Under the pieces are notes generated by a model. That model did no database searches. It saw nothing but the letters and a program-made list of their open reading frames with translations, and had not been told where the DNA came from. Shown here one piece after another: positions 17,853 through 26,904 of a stretch of DNA of 64,000 nt. This DNA comes from GWE2-42-39 sp963662895 (lineage in GTDB: Bacteria; Bacteroidota; Bacteroidia; Bacteroidales; Prolixibacteraceae): the NCBI GenBank assembly GCA_963662895.1, contig OY759982.1, forward strand, positions 2,852,001-2,916,000, in the 5' to 3' direction. Within the stretch, counting starts at the first letter, position 1, and every line of letters starts with the position of its first letter. The translations under genes and the position numbers were made by a program.

Positions 17853-19169
17853 TTAAAATGAAATTTTTAATTCGGCAAAACCGGCATTGCGGCTATCTTC
17901 TATGAACCCGTAAAGTGTATCACCGGGGCCGAAGAACAATTGTGTCCCGACACAAAATTCCAGGGCATCGGAAATGGTATAAGTGGCTTTAGGCATCAGG
18001 AAACATTCTTCGGTACTAAAATTGGTCAATCCCAGCATTTCGCAGGTCAGCGTTTCGTGGAACAGGTTGACGGAAGGCCGGATGGAAACCGAATGGTTCC
18101 AGGCTTCCTGCTGGGCAAATAACATACGGTTCCACCGGTTCGCTTCCTGTGACAAATCACTCTGTAAATTATTTTTTTTACTGAAGTCAAAAATGTATTT
18201 TCCCACATATTGCACAATCAGGCTGAAATTACCCCATTCATGGTCGATTCCCAGAGTATATTCCAGTTGCCGGCAAGGAACGGAAAAAAGGGAATCTGTA
18301 TCTTCGTCAGGAACCGTATAGGCAAACTCGCCCCGCACCCCGTGACTGCCAGTAGTTGTTGAGAAGTCGGCGCCCAAAACCTGTGTCTGCCAGGGTTGTG
18401 TAAAAACTTCCGCCCCGGTTGACGACAGGGTGTAATGCAAGCCGGGCATTTTGTGATAGCCGTTAAAATACGAGAGAGAGCCGTCGAATGCAGGCTTTTC
18501 TACATCAAACTTTACCCCGAAAGAACTGTTTTTCCATTTCGATGACGGATTCTGGTCATCCCCCCAGCTTACGCCGGTTGGCAATGTGGCGTTGGCAAAA
18601 GGCAGCACCGAAGCCCTGTAACCCGGCACCCAGTCAAATTCCAGCTTGAATGGATAAAAATTGTAAGTGCCTTTGGCTACAAAGTTAGAAAGACGTTTAT
18701 CGTCTTCGTCAGGCGAAAAGGCTGTAAAATCAGCCGGAGTGATATTATTGGTAGGGTTAAAACCGTCGGCACGTCCCCAGACCACCACCTGCTGCCCGAT
18801 ACGGAAATCGAATTTACCAAAATACAGGTTTACATAGCCTTCGCGCAACCAAAATTCATTGTCATCATCATCGTTTCCCGAAGTTCGGTAACGTAGTTCG
18901 GTATAGGCATTGCCATACTTGTTCCCTTTTATATCAATTTTAAGAGCTCCTTCGGCATATTTTTCCCGGATTATTTCATCGCTGGCAAACAGCCCGCCAC
19001 GAAAATACCCGTTCAACTGGTATTTTAATTCCTGCTGTGAATTACTCTCTGAAAGTGCACTCTCAAATAAACTTTGTGAACAGACAGGAAAAGAAAAAAT
19101 CAGAAAGTAAAGAAGAATAGCCAGATATTGTCCGGGGAACCTTTTATAAGGTATTGTGATACATGTCAT
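17853..19169 (-). CDS. Outer-membrane barrel protein (DUF1302-like) of the RND cassette
   Basis: The 438-residue protein has a signal peptide (cleavage near FPVCSQ) and strands ending with AELKISF, the terminal Phe expected for barrel assembly. The block RIGQQVVVWGRADGFNPTN is the recognisable DUF1302-like motif, also found in the paralogue at 36587 (VGKQIVIWGVADGLRITD). DUF1302 proteins commonly sit beside RND and LolA-like genes. The first ~280 bp of this gene is duplicated nearly exactly in the decayed copy at 22771-23048. It is probably the outer-membrane partner of the RND transporter, by inference from context. Confidence 0.78.
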   Translation of the reverse strand: MTCITIPYKRFPGQYLAILLYFLIFSFPVCSQSLFESALSESNSQQELKYQLNGYFRGGLFASDEIIREKYAEGALKIDIKGNKYGNAYTELRYRTSGNDDDDNEFWLREGYVNLYFGKFDFRIGQQVVVWGRADGFNPTNNITPADFTAFSPDEDDKRLSNFVAKGTYNFYPFKLEFDWVPGYRASVLPFANATLPTGVSWGDDQNPSSKWKNSSFGVKFDVEKPAFDGSLSYFNGYHKMPGLHYTLSSTGAEVFTQPWQTQVLGADFSTTTGSHGVRGEFAYTVPDEDTDSLFSVPCRQLEYTLGIDHEWGNFSLIVQYVGKYIFDFSKKNNLQSDLSQEANRWNRMLFAQQEAWNHSVSIRPSVNLFHETLTCEMLGLTNFSTEECFLMPKATYTISDALEFCVGTQLFFGPGDTLYGFIEDSRNAGFAELKISF

Positions 19170-19768
19170 ATTTCTGTCATTAATATTTTAAACGACAAAA
19201 GTATATTGCCTCATATGGATAAAATAACCCAGAAAAACACATTATTACCCCTGAAAAGTTTTTGTTTATTATTTATACGAATAGGCCTTGGGGTTAATTC
19301 CGAATTCATTATTAAACGCTTTGCTAAAATGGCTCAGGTTGGAATAGCCAAGTTGATAGCCAACCTCTGATACAGAATATTTTTTGCTGTCGAGCAGTTG
19401 TTTGACAAGGTTCATTTTTCCAGACAAGGCATACTGAGAAATGCTTTTACCAAATACCTGCTGAAAACATTTTTGCAGTTTACTGATACTCATTCCGGTC
19501 TCCAGCGATAACTGCTTCAATGGTGGTACATTGGTAAGGTTTTCCAATAATTGTTTTCTGACTGCAAAAACCTTTTGTACATCAAGCTGATTGATCCCTG
19601 AAAAATCATGAACGACAGTTCTTTGTTCAAGCTGTTCTAAAAACAGGTTCAGCAATTCCATGCTTCGTTGGTGCAGTTTTAAATTTTGAAGTTTATCTTC
19701 CGAATTAATCAGGTCGTGGATAGTTCCAATTAGCTGTCTCATGTACGGGGTAAGAGATTCAAAAAGAG
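18892..19768. repeat. ~877-bp direct repeat, copy A
   Basis: It spans the 5' end of the DUF1302-like gene, the intergenic stretch and the 3' two-thirds of the AraC gene. It matches 22771-23646 in the same orientation with scattered substitutions. The left edge falls at CGTAGTTCGGTATAGG and the right edge at AGAGATTCAAAAAGA. Confidence 0.9.
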
Positions 19769-20085
19769 TTAAAAAAATTATTTTGAAAATAGACAATTTA
19801 TAAAAAAACAGGCAGAGTAATATCCCGATAGTATTTTTTATTTTCTTCTGTATCTTAGCTGTAAGATTCCTGTAAGGTAGCTGTATGCTTCCATAAGATC
19901 TTCTCTTTTCTTTATATTTTTTCTTTCCGGTAGGAAGGAAATAATCAGATAAATAACAGTTTTCGGATGTACCGGAAAATGCTTCGGCTATTTTATGGAT
20001 GCCGGGGGCAACACCTGCCCCCGACATAATAGTCAATAACGACAACGACAGAACGGCTGCCTTAGAACATTTTTCATTCTTCTTG
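19269..20085 (-). pseudogene. Rearranged AraC gene fused to an MFS 5' fragment
   Basis: The open frame 20045-19269 reads, from its start, SLLTIMSGAGVAPGIHKIAE (the start of the MFS protein at 14617, with two changes nearby), then unstructured text, then the last ~180 residues of the AraC protein at 23147-24127, beginning at ESLTPYMRQL. The AraC N-terminal ~140 residues are missing. Sequence just upstream of the join (AAAAAGAGTTAAAAAAATTATT) matches the 5' flank of the intact gene at about 24262-24302, so an internal deletion between short AAAAAGA homologies explains it. The HTH part still reads open (ISKLQKCFQQVFGKS, SEVGYQLGYSNLSHFSKAF). A truncated DNA-binding product is possible but unproven. 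Confidence 0.85.
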
Positions 20086-20131
20086 AATTAAAGAATATTT
20101 ATTGCCCATAGATTAAAACAATGACCAAACT

Positions 20132-20163
20132 CTTGACAAATTCATTTTGAACTTGTAATTTTG
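20132..20163 (+). promoter_or_regulatory. Bacteroidota-type promoter for perR-ahpC
   Basis: CTTG at 20132-20135 and TAATTTTG at 20156-20163, with 20 bases between, match the sigma-ABfr pattern TTG-N19/20-TAnnTTTG. Transcription would start close to 20170, so the perR start at 20208 is preferred over 20166. Confidence 0.6.
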
Positions 20164-20207
20164 AATTGTTTTCAAAAAAGAATGATTCTTATTTAGATAT
20201 TATTCAA

Positions 20208-20642
20208 ATGAACAATGCTGCTGAAATAAGGGACAAATTGATGGAGAAAGGGCTGAAAGTAACACCACAGCGGATGCGGGTTATGGAGGCTGTTTATAAA
20301 CTGGGGAATCATCCCACAACAGAAAACATCATTAATTACATTAGAAAAACCGACCCGAATGTTAGTTTAGGAACGGTATATAAAGTTTTGGAAACATTGG
20401 TTGAAAATGATTTAATAAAAAGAGTAAAAACAGATAAAGGGATGATGAGGTACGATGGAGACCTTAACAACCACCATCATATTTACTGTAAAAAATGTGA
20501 TTATATTGAAGATTATGTAGATGAAGAACTGGATAAACTTTTGAAGGATTTTTTTGAGAAAAATAAAATTGACAATTTCTCGATTGACGATATAACAGTA
20601 AACATAAACGGAAAATTTATTAAATATAAAATCAAAAAATAA
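20208..20642 (+). CDS. perR: Fur family regulator, PerR-like
   Basis: The protein has 144 residues from the ATG at 20208 (MNNAAEIRDKL); the in-frame ATG at 20166 lies at or before the likely transcript start. The winged helix contains KVTPQRMRVMEAVY and SLGTVYKVLETL, and the metal region contains NNHHHIYCKKC. Only one CxxC is present; the C-terminal zinc CxxC of many Fur proteins is absent. It stands 99 bp before ahpC on the same strand, the classic target of PerR, which senses peroxide by metal-catalysed His oxidation. It is AT-rich relative to flanking genes. A Fur or Zur role cannot be fully excluded. Confidence 0.82.
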   Translation: MNNAAEIRDKLMEKGLKVTPQRMRVMEAVYKLGNHPTTENIINYIRKTDPNVSLGTVYKVLETLVENDLIKRVKTDKGMMRYDGDLNNHHHIYCKKCDYIEDYVDEELDKLLKDFFEKNKIDNFSIDDITVNINGKFIKYKIKK

Positions 20643-20741
20643 CCTTAAAAACAAATAATTATGGCTTGTGCAAATGGGGTAAAACCTTTAAAAAAGAAAC
20701 AAAAACAAGTAGTCGAAAACATTAAAATGGAGGAAAAAACA

Positions 20742-21356
20742 ATGAGTACAACAATGGTAAGGCAGGAAATGCCTGAGTTTACAATGGATGCTTATGACGC
20801 TAAAACAGGTCATTTCAAAACAGTATCGAGTGCCGATTACAAAGACAAATGGACAGTCGTTTGTTTTTACCCTGCTGATTTTACATTTGTATGCCCGACA
20901 GAAATTGCGGCAATGAATGCGCATTACGATGAGTTTCAAAAATTGGGAGTAGAAATTTTGGCTGTCTCTGTCGATTCAAAATTTTCGCATAAACGCTTTG
21001 TAGAAACTGAACCGCTATTAAAAAATTTGCAGCTAACAATTGGAGCAGATGCTAATCAAGAAGTTAGTAAACTATTTGGCATCTTAGTAGAAGAAGAAGG
21101 CGTTGCCCTGAGAGGCCGTTTCCTTTTCAATCCTGATGGCGTTTGCGTGGCACAGGAAGTCCAGGCCGATTCTGTTGGACGTAACGTTAAAGAATTCCTA
21201 AGACAGGTACAGGCATGGCAACACGCCAGCAAAACAGGCGAAGTTTGTCCGGCAGGCTGGCGCCCCGGCAAGAAAACACTTCCGGTAAATACCGATATGG
21301 AAAAAATGGCCGGCCACGTTGGTGAATACATCACAATCGAAGAAATTTTGAGTTAA
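20742..21356 (+). CDS. ahpC: 2-Cys peroxiredoxin, alkyl hydroperoxide reductase C
   Basis: The frame opens at 20661, but a GGAGG at 20729-20733, eight bases before the ATG at 20742, marks the likelier start (MSTTMVRQEMPEF), giving 204 residues. The peroxidatic Cys lies in FYPADFTFVCPTE and the resolving Cys in GEVCPAGW. It reduces H2O2 and organic peroxides; no ahpF lies in the window. It follows perR under the same promoter and ends at a hairpin at 21376. The pair is inserted, with opposite orientation, between two copies of an exporter cassette. Confidence 0.93.
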   Translation: MSTTMVRQEMPEFTMDAYDAKTGHFKTVSSADYKDKWTVVCFYPADFTFVCPTEIAAMNAHYDEFQKLGVEILAVSVDSKFSHKRFVETEPLLKNLQLTIGADANQEVSKLFGILVEEEGVALRGRFLFNPDGVCVAQEVQADSVGRNVKEFLRQVQAWQHASKTGEVCPAGWRPGKKTLPVNTDMEKMAGHVGEYITIEEILS

Positions 21357-21375
21357 TCGAATAAATATGAATATG

Positions 21376-21412
21376 AAGGAGCTTTCCGACACTTTTGGGA
21401 AGCCCCTTATAA
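21376..21412 (+). terminator. Probable terminator after ahpC
   Basis: AAGGAGCTTTCC (21376-21387) pairs with GGGAAGCCCCTT (21397-21408) with one mismatch and one wobble. It begins 20 bp after the ahpC stop. The tail is A/T-rich but not a pure T run. Confidence 0.5.
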
Positions 21413-21773
21413 ATATTATCCGTATCCGTGCAAAGCCGCCCATCCCAAATTCTCCATATTCGGTTTCTTTTTTGCCAAATGGGAAATAACCCACCAGATT
21501 GAGAGGGTCAAGGATGTCTTTTGCATTAAAAATATCGGTCGGGTTCCAGTCATACCCGGTTCCCCACGGAAGTTGCTGTTTTCCAACCCGAATGTTCAAC
21601 CGAAATTTATTATAATCCTGGAAAATAAACTCATCTTTTATTTCCTGTGGGAAAAACCGGTTTTCGTAGTATCCCGAGAAATTTAATTTTTCCTGCAGTG
21701 ATAAATTTTCCTGTGCAAATGTTGCCATGCAGGAAAAAAGCAATATCAAAAAAATATATTTTAATCGCATCAT
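21390..21773 (-). pseudogene. Outer-membrane protein 5' fragment in decayed cassette
   Basis: From ATGATG at 21773 the frame reads a signal peptide (YIFLILLFSCMATFAQ) and then a barrel start containing RVGKQQLPWGTGYDWNPTD, the same motif class as RIGQQVVVWGRADGFNPT in the intact paralogue. It is related but not the same gene. Homology ends near GGFARI at about 21415, where the frame runs into the ahpC terminator and then antisense to ahpC. Roughly two-thirds of the gene is gone. Confidence 0.75.
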
Positions 21774-21824
21774 ATTTAAAATAATTACAGATTGATTTGG
21801 AAGCAATTGAAAAGTTGAAAACGA

Positions 21825-21903
21825 TTTGTTTTACTGTTAAATTTTGTGCTCTGAGGCCGAAAAGCAGGCTTGTGAATAAAATGGTGATAATGAATGTTTT
21901 CAT
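21825..21903 (-). pseudogene. LolA-like gene 5' fragment
   Basis: ATG at 21903 starts MKTFIITILFTSLLFGLRAQ followed by NLTVKQIV, closely like the signal peptide and first residues of the LolA-like proteins here (AQNMSAKQVQ, AQTFTGREIAQ). After KQIV the homology stops abruptly. It lies 12 bp after the RND fragment, in the same gene order as the intact cassette. Confidence 0.65.
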
Positions 21904-21914
21904 GATAATGTGTT

Positions 21915-22300
21915 TTATCTGTTTGAATGTTTATCGATTAAGCCAATTACAGCGGGCAATACAACGATGGTTGTCAGGTAACAGGCAACAATGCCTATGC
22001 TCAGAGTTATCCCAAGGCTAGCTATTCCTTTATAGGTAGCAAATCCCATCGAACCAAAAGCCAGAAAGGTTGAAACCGAAGTTAGCAGCACGGCCTTGCC
22101 GGTGCTTGAAAAAATAATGCGCAGTTTATTCTTGCCTTCAATGCGATAACGATGAATAATATGCACGCCATCGTCAATTCCAATTCCCAAAATGAGTGGT
22201 ACTGCCATCACATTTAAAATATTCAGCTTCATTCCCAGAAGTTTCATTACCCCAACCATCCAAACGGTTCCGAGTATAAGCGGGACCATTGTAAGCAGGG
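21915..22300 (-). pseudogene. RND transporter 3' fragment
   Basis: About 125 residues read as the last five membrane spans of an HAE3-type RND protein: VPLILGTVWMVGVMKLLG, the relay motif LGIGIDDGVHIIHRY, SSTGKAVLLTSVSTFLAFG and the final helix before a stop. The N-terminal ~630 residues are missing; upstream it joins directly to the end of the decayed outer-membrane gene near 22300-22330. Confidence 0.85.
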
Positions 22301-22330
22301 CAAGTTTTCTCTATTCTCCGTTTTCCGTCT

Positions 22331-23048
22331 TTAGAATGAAATTTTGAGTTCGGCAAAACCGGCGTTACGTTTGTCTTATGGTTCCATTCTTCCTGTTGCG
22401 AAAATAGCATGTGATTCCAGCGGCTTACTTCCTGAGTAAGGACGTTTTGTAAGCCATTTTCTTTGGTAAAATCAAAAATATATTTTCCTACATATTGCAC
22501 AATCAGGCTAAAATTGACCCATTCCCGGTCGATCCCCAGGGTATATTCCAATTGTTGACAGGGAACAGAAAAGAGGGAATCTGTATTTTCGTCAGGAAAC
22601 GTATATGCAAATTCGCCCCGCAAGCCGTAACTGCCTGCTGTTGTTGAAAAATCGGCACCCAAAAACCTGAACCTGGTATGGCTGCGTAAAAATTTCAGCC
22701 CCGGTATCTGAGAGAATATAGTTTAAGCCCGGCATTTTGTGATAGCCTTTGAACCAGGATAATGAACCAACGTAGTTCGGTATAGGCATTGCCATACTTG
22801 TTCCCTCTTATATCGATTTTAAGAGCTCCTTCGGAATATTTCCCCCGGATTATTTCATCGCTGGCAAACAGCCCGCCACGAAAATACCCGTTCAACTGGT
22901 ATTTTAATTCCTGCTGTGAATTACTCTCTGAAAGTGCACTCTCAAATAAACTTTGTGAACAGGCAGGAAAAGAAAAAATCAGAAAATAAAGAAGAATAGC
23001 CAGATATTGTCCGGGGAACCTTTTATAAGGTATTGTGATACATGTCAT
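22331..23048 (-). pseudogene. Decayed copy of the DUF1302-like outer-membrane gene
   Basis: The start (23048) to about 22771 is nearly identical to the intact gene at 17853-19169 (MTCITIPYKRFPGQYLAILL). At TELR it jumps, by an internal deletion of about 130 codons, to FKGYHKMPGL. A frameshift follows near 22665. Reading then resumes at GADFSTTAGSYGLRGEFAY and runs to EEWNH. A third deletion joins it to the C-terminal NAGFAELKISF in another frame (stop at 22331-22333). At least two deletions and two frame changes make it non-functional. Confidence 0.9.
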
Positions 23049-23646
23049 ATTTCTGCCATAATATTTTAAACGACAAAAGTATACTGCCTCCTATGGCTAA
23101 AACAACCATGAAAAACACATTATTGCCCCTGAAAAGTTTTTATTTATTATTTATACGAATAGGCCTTGGGGTTAATTCCGAATTCATTATTAAACGCTTT
23201 GCTAAAATGGCTCAGGTTGGAATAGCCAAGTTGATAGCCAACCTCTGATACAGAATATTTTTTGCTGTCGAGCAGTTGTTTGGCAAGGTTCATTTTTCCA
23301 GACAAGGCATACTGAGAAATGCTTTTACCAAATACCTGCTGAAAACATTTTTGCAGTTTACTGATACTCATTCCGGTCTCCAGCGATAACTGCTTCAATG
23401 GTGGTACATTGGTAAGGTTTTCCAATAATTGTTTTCTGACTGCAAAAACCTTTTGTACATCAAGCTGATTGATTCCTAAAAAATCATGAACGACAGTTCT
23501 TTGTTCAAGCTGTTCTAAAAACAGGTTCAGCAATTCCATGCTTCGTTGGTGCAGTTTTAAATTTTGAAGTTTATCTTCCGAATTAATCAGGTCGTGGATA
23601 GTTCCAATTAGCTGTCTCATGTACGGGGTAAGAGATTCAAAAAGAT
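22771..23646. repeat. ~877-bp direct repeat, copy B
   Basis: Same-orientation match to 18892-19768, covering the outer-membrane gene start, the intergenic stretch and most of the AraC C-terminal region. The distance between copies is about 3.9 kb and includes perR-ahpC and the gene fragments. Confidence 0.9.
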
Positions 23647-24127
23647 AAAAGGGATTTCCTGACAGTAACAGGTGGTTGAGATATACGGTTTTCGAGTAAT
23701 CGAGTGTCTGCAAAAACCAGTTCTTTTCGATAGTCACGGTAACCTGATAGCCTTCGATACCCGCTGGGATCATCCACCTGGATTCTGTTTGTGGCGACGG
23801 CATGAATATGCCGTTCGAAGTATGATACCCGACCAGCTTTTTTTGTTCGTCAATATTTTGTTCTAAAGGAATATCCTGACTGTAAAACATGATGGGTATG
23901 AGCCGGGCATCGGGTACCGAATGCCTGATTAATTCCAATGGTTCGAAAAGTTTAAAATGAAGATACGAGAGAGTAAACCCTTTAAAAAAATAAATTTGCC
24001 TGAAAAAACCTTCACCCAGTGAAGACGGAATATCAAACGCATTATTAATAACATTGGCTCCGAATTCACGGGCTACTGTTTTGAACCATTCACGGGGGTT
24101 GTCTTTTGCAGAGAATTCAACTTGCAT
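23147..24127 (-). CDS. AraC family transcriptional regulator (intact copy)
   Basis: The 326-residue protein has an N-terminal sensor-like part (about 1-170) and a C-terminal double HTH: LKQLSLETGMSISKLQKCFQ and VSEVGYQLGYSNLSHFSKAF, closing with GINPKAYSYK. Such PchR-like AraC proteins are often local activators. It is divergent from nothing close and runs in the same direction as the exporter cassette, directly upstream of the decayed outer-membrane gene. By analogy it regulated that cassette; the remaining intact cassette (19169-13421) has only the truncated AraC copy in front. It might act in trans there. Confidence 0.88.
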   Translation of the reverse strand: MQVEFSAKDNPREWFKTVAREFGANVINNAFDIPSSLGEGFFRQIYFFKGFTLSYLHFKLFEPLELIRHSVPDARLIPIMFYSQDIPLEQNIDEQKKLVGYHTSNGIFMPSPQTESRWMIPAGIEGYQVTVTIEKNWFLQTLDYSKTVYLNHLLLSGNPFYLFESLTPYMRQLIGTIHDLINSEDKLQNLKLHQRSMELLNLFLEQLEQRTVVHDFLGINQLDVQKVFAVRKQLLENLTNVPPLKQLSLETGMSISKLQKCFQQVFGKSISQYALSGKMNLAKQLLDSKKYSVSEVGYQLGYSNLSHFSKAFNNEFGINPKAYSYK

Positions 24128-24362
24128 TTTTTTAAGCTTGCTATATCTTAGTTGAGTGTGAATATTATCAATTTTTTATTTACTATATTTTTGAATAATC
24201 GAATTTACTTATGTTTTGTTTTAACAAAAAACATGTAAAAAAAAGTATCCATACCAAATATAAAAAAGAGTTGAAGAAAGTTATTCTGAAAATAGACAAT
24301 TGTCAGTCAGGATGAATTAAATTATGAAATAAAACTTGCCCCTTCCCGAAAGGATTTTATTG

Positions 24363-25358
24363 TCAGGTAAATTCAACAACTTTGCAATTTATTTTTGGAT
24401 GTCCTGTCACATCAAGCCAGAAGTCTATTTTGTCTGCGTATCTTTTCTGCCGGAAATCGTAAAACTTTTTAGGTAAAGTTAAACTACAATCCCTTTCCTT
24501 CAACATTTCATCAGCAAAAACCTGTATGGTAGTAAACAATTTCAACTCGTAATAGGTTCCGGTATCTTCAGGGATATCCACTTCCCCTTTTAATTTTTCT
24601 CCTTCATTATTTTGAAGGTCAAATTCAAAAATTTTTCCGATAAATATCTTGTCAACAATTCCTTTATCCCTATTTTCCCAGCGCATCCGGGCAATTTCCA
24701 GTTCCGGATTTGTCAGGTAGGCATCGATGGTCACTTTTTCAGGAATAAATATCGCTTCGCTTGACATTTGTGGCGCGAGGTTGTGCAGGATATGGGGAAG
24801 AGGCTCACCCTCAAGGCACGAGCTCATGGTCTCTGAAATGATAATGTCGTACTTTCTGTCAAAATTAAACTTTGCTGCATCGGTAAACAAAAAATCATGA
24901 ATAAACCCACCAAGACCGAGATATTCAATTAATCCTTTTGCCGAATTCAACGATTTCTTATTAATGTCAATTACTGTAACTTCAACTTCACCTTGCTGAT
25001 AAAGACTGAGCAAAGGAGTTATTAACGTTGCATAAGGACCGCATCCTGCATATAAAATTTGTACAGGTTGTTTCTCCTCTTCCTTTTTTTGCTGAATGGC
25101 TTTATAAATTCCGCGTAAAAAAACAGCTGTACGCATGAATTCAATCAGGCAATGTGCTGCTGATGCAGAAGAAATCGCCTTGCCTGTGGGTAATACGATC
25201 TCATTATTTTCCAGGCTGTTTGCTTTAATGCCGGTAATGGAAGAAAAAATCTGGTATAAACTGTCTGCCGATTGTTTTAACAGTAAAAAATCTTCTCCAC
25301 CTTCGAGAAGGTTTTTCGTTAGCGCTTTAATTTCCGGGAGTAATGATCTGCTTTTCAT
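24363..25358 (-). CDS. SAM-dependent methyltransferase, protein-arginine-methyltransferase-like
   Basis: The 331-residue protein has a class I SAM-binding site, QILYAGCGPYATLITPLL, and an acidic second strand, VTVIDINKK. The stretch ISETMSSCLEGEPLPHI has the two Glu residues spaced like the PRMT double-E loop, and is followed by IFIPEKVTIDAYL, like the PRMT barrel start (IPxxxxxY). The N-terminal ~100 residues are helical. Bacterial PRMT-like proteins are uncommon, and the substrate may be a small molecule. It stands alone on the minus strand, about 250 bp after the thioesterase gene. Confidence 0.65.
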   Translation of the reverse strand: MKSRSLLPEIKALTKNLLEGGEDFLLLKQSADSLYQIFSSITGIKANSLENNEIVLPTGKAISSASAAHCLIEFMRTAVFLRGIYKAIQQKKEEEKQPVQILYAGCGPYATLITPLLSLYQQGEVEVTVIDINKKSLNSAKGLIEYLGLGGFIHDFLFTDAAKFNFDRKYDIIISETMSSCLEGEPLPHILHNLAPQMSSEAIFIPEKVTIDAYLTNPELEIARMRWENRDKGIVDKIFIGKIFEFDLQNNEGEKLKGEVDIPEDTGTYYELKLFTTIQVFADEMLKERDCSLTLPKKFYDFRQKRYADKIDFWLDVTGHPKINCKVVEFT

Positions 25359-25601
25359 TATTGATTTTTCAAGGTATGTAATTTACAAAAAAATCAGAGC
25401 ACCACCAAATCAGCCTGGAATGTATTACTTAGAATTATTTCTTTTACAAACTGAAAGCCATAAGCCTGCACAAAATACTGAATTAAAAAAAAGACATTGA
25501 CAAATTAATTGCGACGGAAGAATTTATTGACAAAAATTACTAAAGACGCAGAAGCAAAGGAATATTTTCTGCACCTTAGCATCTTTTGTGGTAATTATCT
25601 T

Positions 25602-25991
25602 CTACAGTTTACTTAAAAACCGTTCTACATCCACCACAAACCTGTCGTGCGAAGCGAAGCCGATTTTATCCCCCGATTCATCGAAACAAACAATGTGGTA
25701 CGAGACTTTTCTACCGTCAACGGCAAAAATGGTTGACTCACAAGTAATTTTAGCTCCAACCGGTGATGCTTTTATATGATCTGCATTCATTTTAATCCCT
25801 ACTGAATCATTCCCTTCGGGCAAATAAGGACGTATCATATCCAACGCTACATTCTCCATAAGGGCAATCATTGCAGGCGTTCCATACACATCAAGTCCTC
25901 CCGAACCTAATGCTTTGGCAGAATCTTTTGCTTCTACCGTAATCTTTTTTTCAGCTTTTAAACCAACAGGTATTTCCATAATATTTTTCAT
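25602..25991 (-). CDS. FlK-like hot-dog thioesterase
   Basis: The 129-residue single hot-dog domain carries YGTPAMIALMENVALDMI and VGIKMNADHIKASPVG, the region that in fluoroacetyl-CoA thioesterase FlK-like proteins carries the catalytic Thr/Glu/His set (T, E and H are seen here). It probably hydrolyses short acyl-CoA. The C-terminus HDRFVVDVERFL is family-typical. There is no operon partner closer than about 200 bp. The actual acyl-CoA is unknown. Confidence 0.78.
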   Translation of the reverse strand: MKNIMEIPVGLKAEKKITVEAKDSAKALGSGGLDVYGTPAMIALMENVALDMIRPYLPEGNDSVGIKMNADHIKASPVGAKITCESTIFAVDGRKVSYHIVCFDESGDKIGFASHDRFVVDVERFLSKL

Positions 25992-26198
25992 TAATCAACA
26001 GACCGGCAATGTAGAACTTTTCTGTTATCCGGGCAAGTCAAAATCATCCCTAAAATTGGCTATTTTACATCAGTCAACGGAAAAACAAATATTTCTGTTC
26101 CCGAAAACAATAATCTTACTCTCAGAAAAACCATCACCATTTTTGGGGATTGATAAAAATAATAAAATGGAAAAAGCCAGGCATCAAATTACGGATTG

Positions 26199-26858
26199 TC
26201 ACTGGGAAAATTCAACAAGCAGCCGGTCGCATACTTCCCTGCTAAGGGTTACTTCTGTTTGCCCGCTATACGAAACAGTCATACTTTTATCAAAAGGTTC
26301 AACATAGGTAACGGTGATCTCTGTTCCCAATTCAAGTTTTTTATCATTCAGGAACACTAAAAAGTCGCGATTGCTGCGGAGTAAGGCACATAATTTCACC
26401 TTGTCCCCTTTTTTCATTTCAGATAATCTGGAATTGTGCCTGGGATATACATTCCCTTGTTTATCAGGGATAGGCGATCCATGGGGATCGGAAACAGGGT
26501 TCCCCAGCATTTCATCCATCCGTTCAAAAAGGACTTCGGAATGAACATGTTCCATTTCTTCTGCAATGTCATGAACTTCCTCCCATCCAAAGTTAAGTTT
26601 ATCCACCAGAAACATTTCAACAATACGGTGCTTCCTGATAATAAAGGCTGCCTCCTTCCTCCCCAGGTTTGTTAGCCGGAGAGGTTTATATTTTTCATAT
26701 ATAACCCGCCCTTCGGCATGAAGCCTTTTCACCATGCTATTGACCGTTGGTATACTCACATTCAACCTTTTAGCAAGTTCAGACAAAAATATTGTCTCCA
26801 TGTCCTCTTCAATCATATACATGGTCTTCAAATAATTTTCTTTTGTTTTTAAAGGCAT
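26199..26858 (-). CDS. DtxR/MntR family metal-dependent regulator
   Basis: The 219-residue protein has three parts. These are a winged helix (about 1-65: LSELAKRLNVSIPTVNSMVKRL), a metal-binding dimerisation domain (about 70-140) with ligands visible as KHRIVE, EVHD and EEMEHVHSE followed by LGNPVSDPHGSPIP, and an SH3/FeoA-like C-terminal domain (about 150-219). With Fe(II) or Mn(II) it should bind inverted repeats and repress. It is divergent from the feo operon, and a DtxR-type palindrome lies between them. Iron versus manganese specificity cannot be told, but the feo neighbour favours iron. Confidence 0.9.
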   Translation of the reverse strand: MPLKTKENYLKTMYMIEEDMETIFLSELAKRLNVSIPTVNSMVKRLHAEGRVIYEKYKPLRLTNLGRKEAAFIIRKHRIVEMFLVDKLNFGWEEVHDIAEEMEHVHSEVLFERMDEMLGNPVSDPHGSPIPDKQGNVYPRHNSRLSEMKKGDKVKLCALLRSNRDFLVFLNDKKLELGTEITVTYVEPFDKSMTVSYSGQTEVTLSREVCDRLLVEFSQ

Positions 26859-26904
26859 ATGTGAAATATTTATTTACAAAGATAAAAAAAACATTTAAAA
26901 ATAA

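Noticed and set aside
21198..21806. A single 202-residue minus-strand gene spanning the outer-membrane fragment and ahpC
   Set aside because: Only the first ~125 residues resemble an outer-membrane protein; the rest is antisense to ahpC and its terminator.
22174..22662. A 162-residue minus-strand gene in the decayed cassette
   Set aside because: It joins the outer-membrane remnant to out-of-frame RND sequence; both parts are explained by the pseudogenes called.
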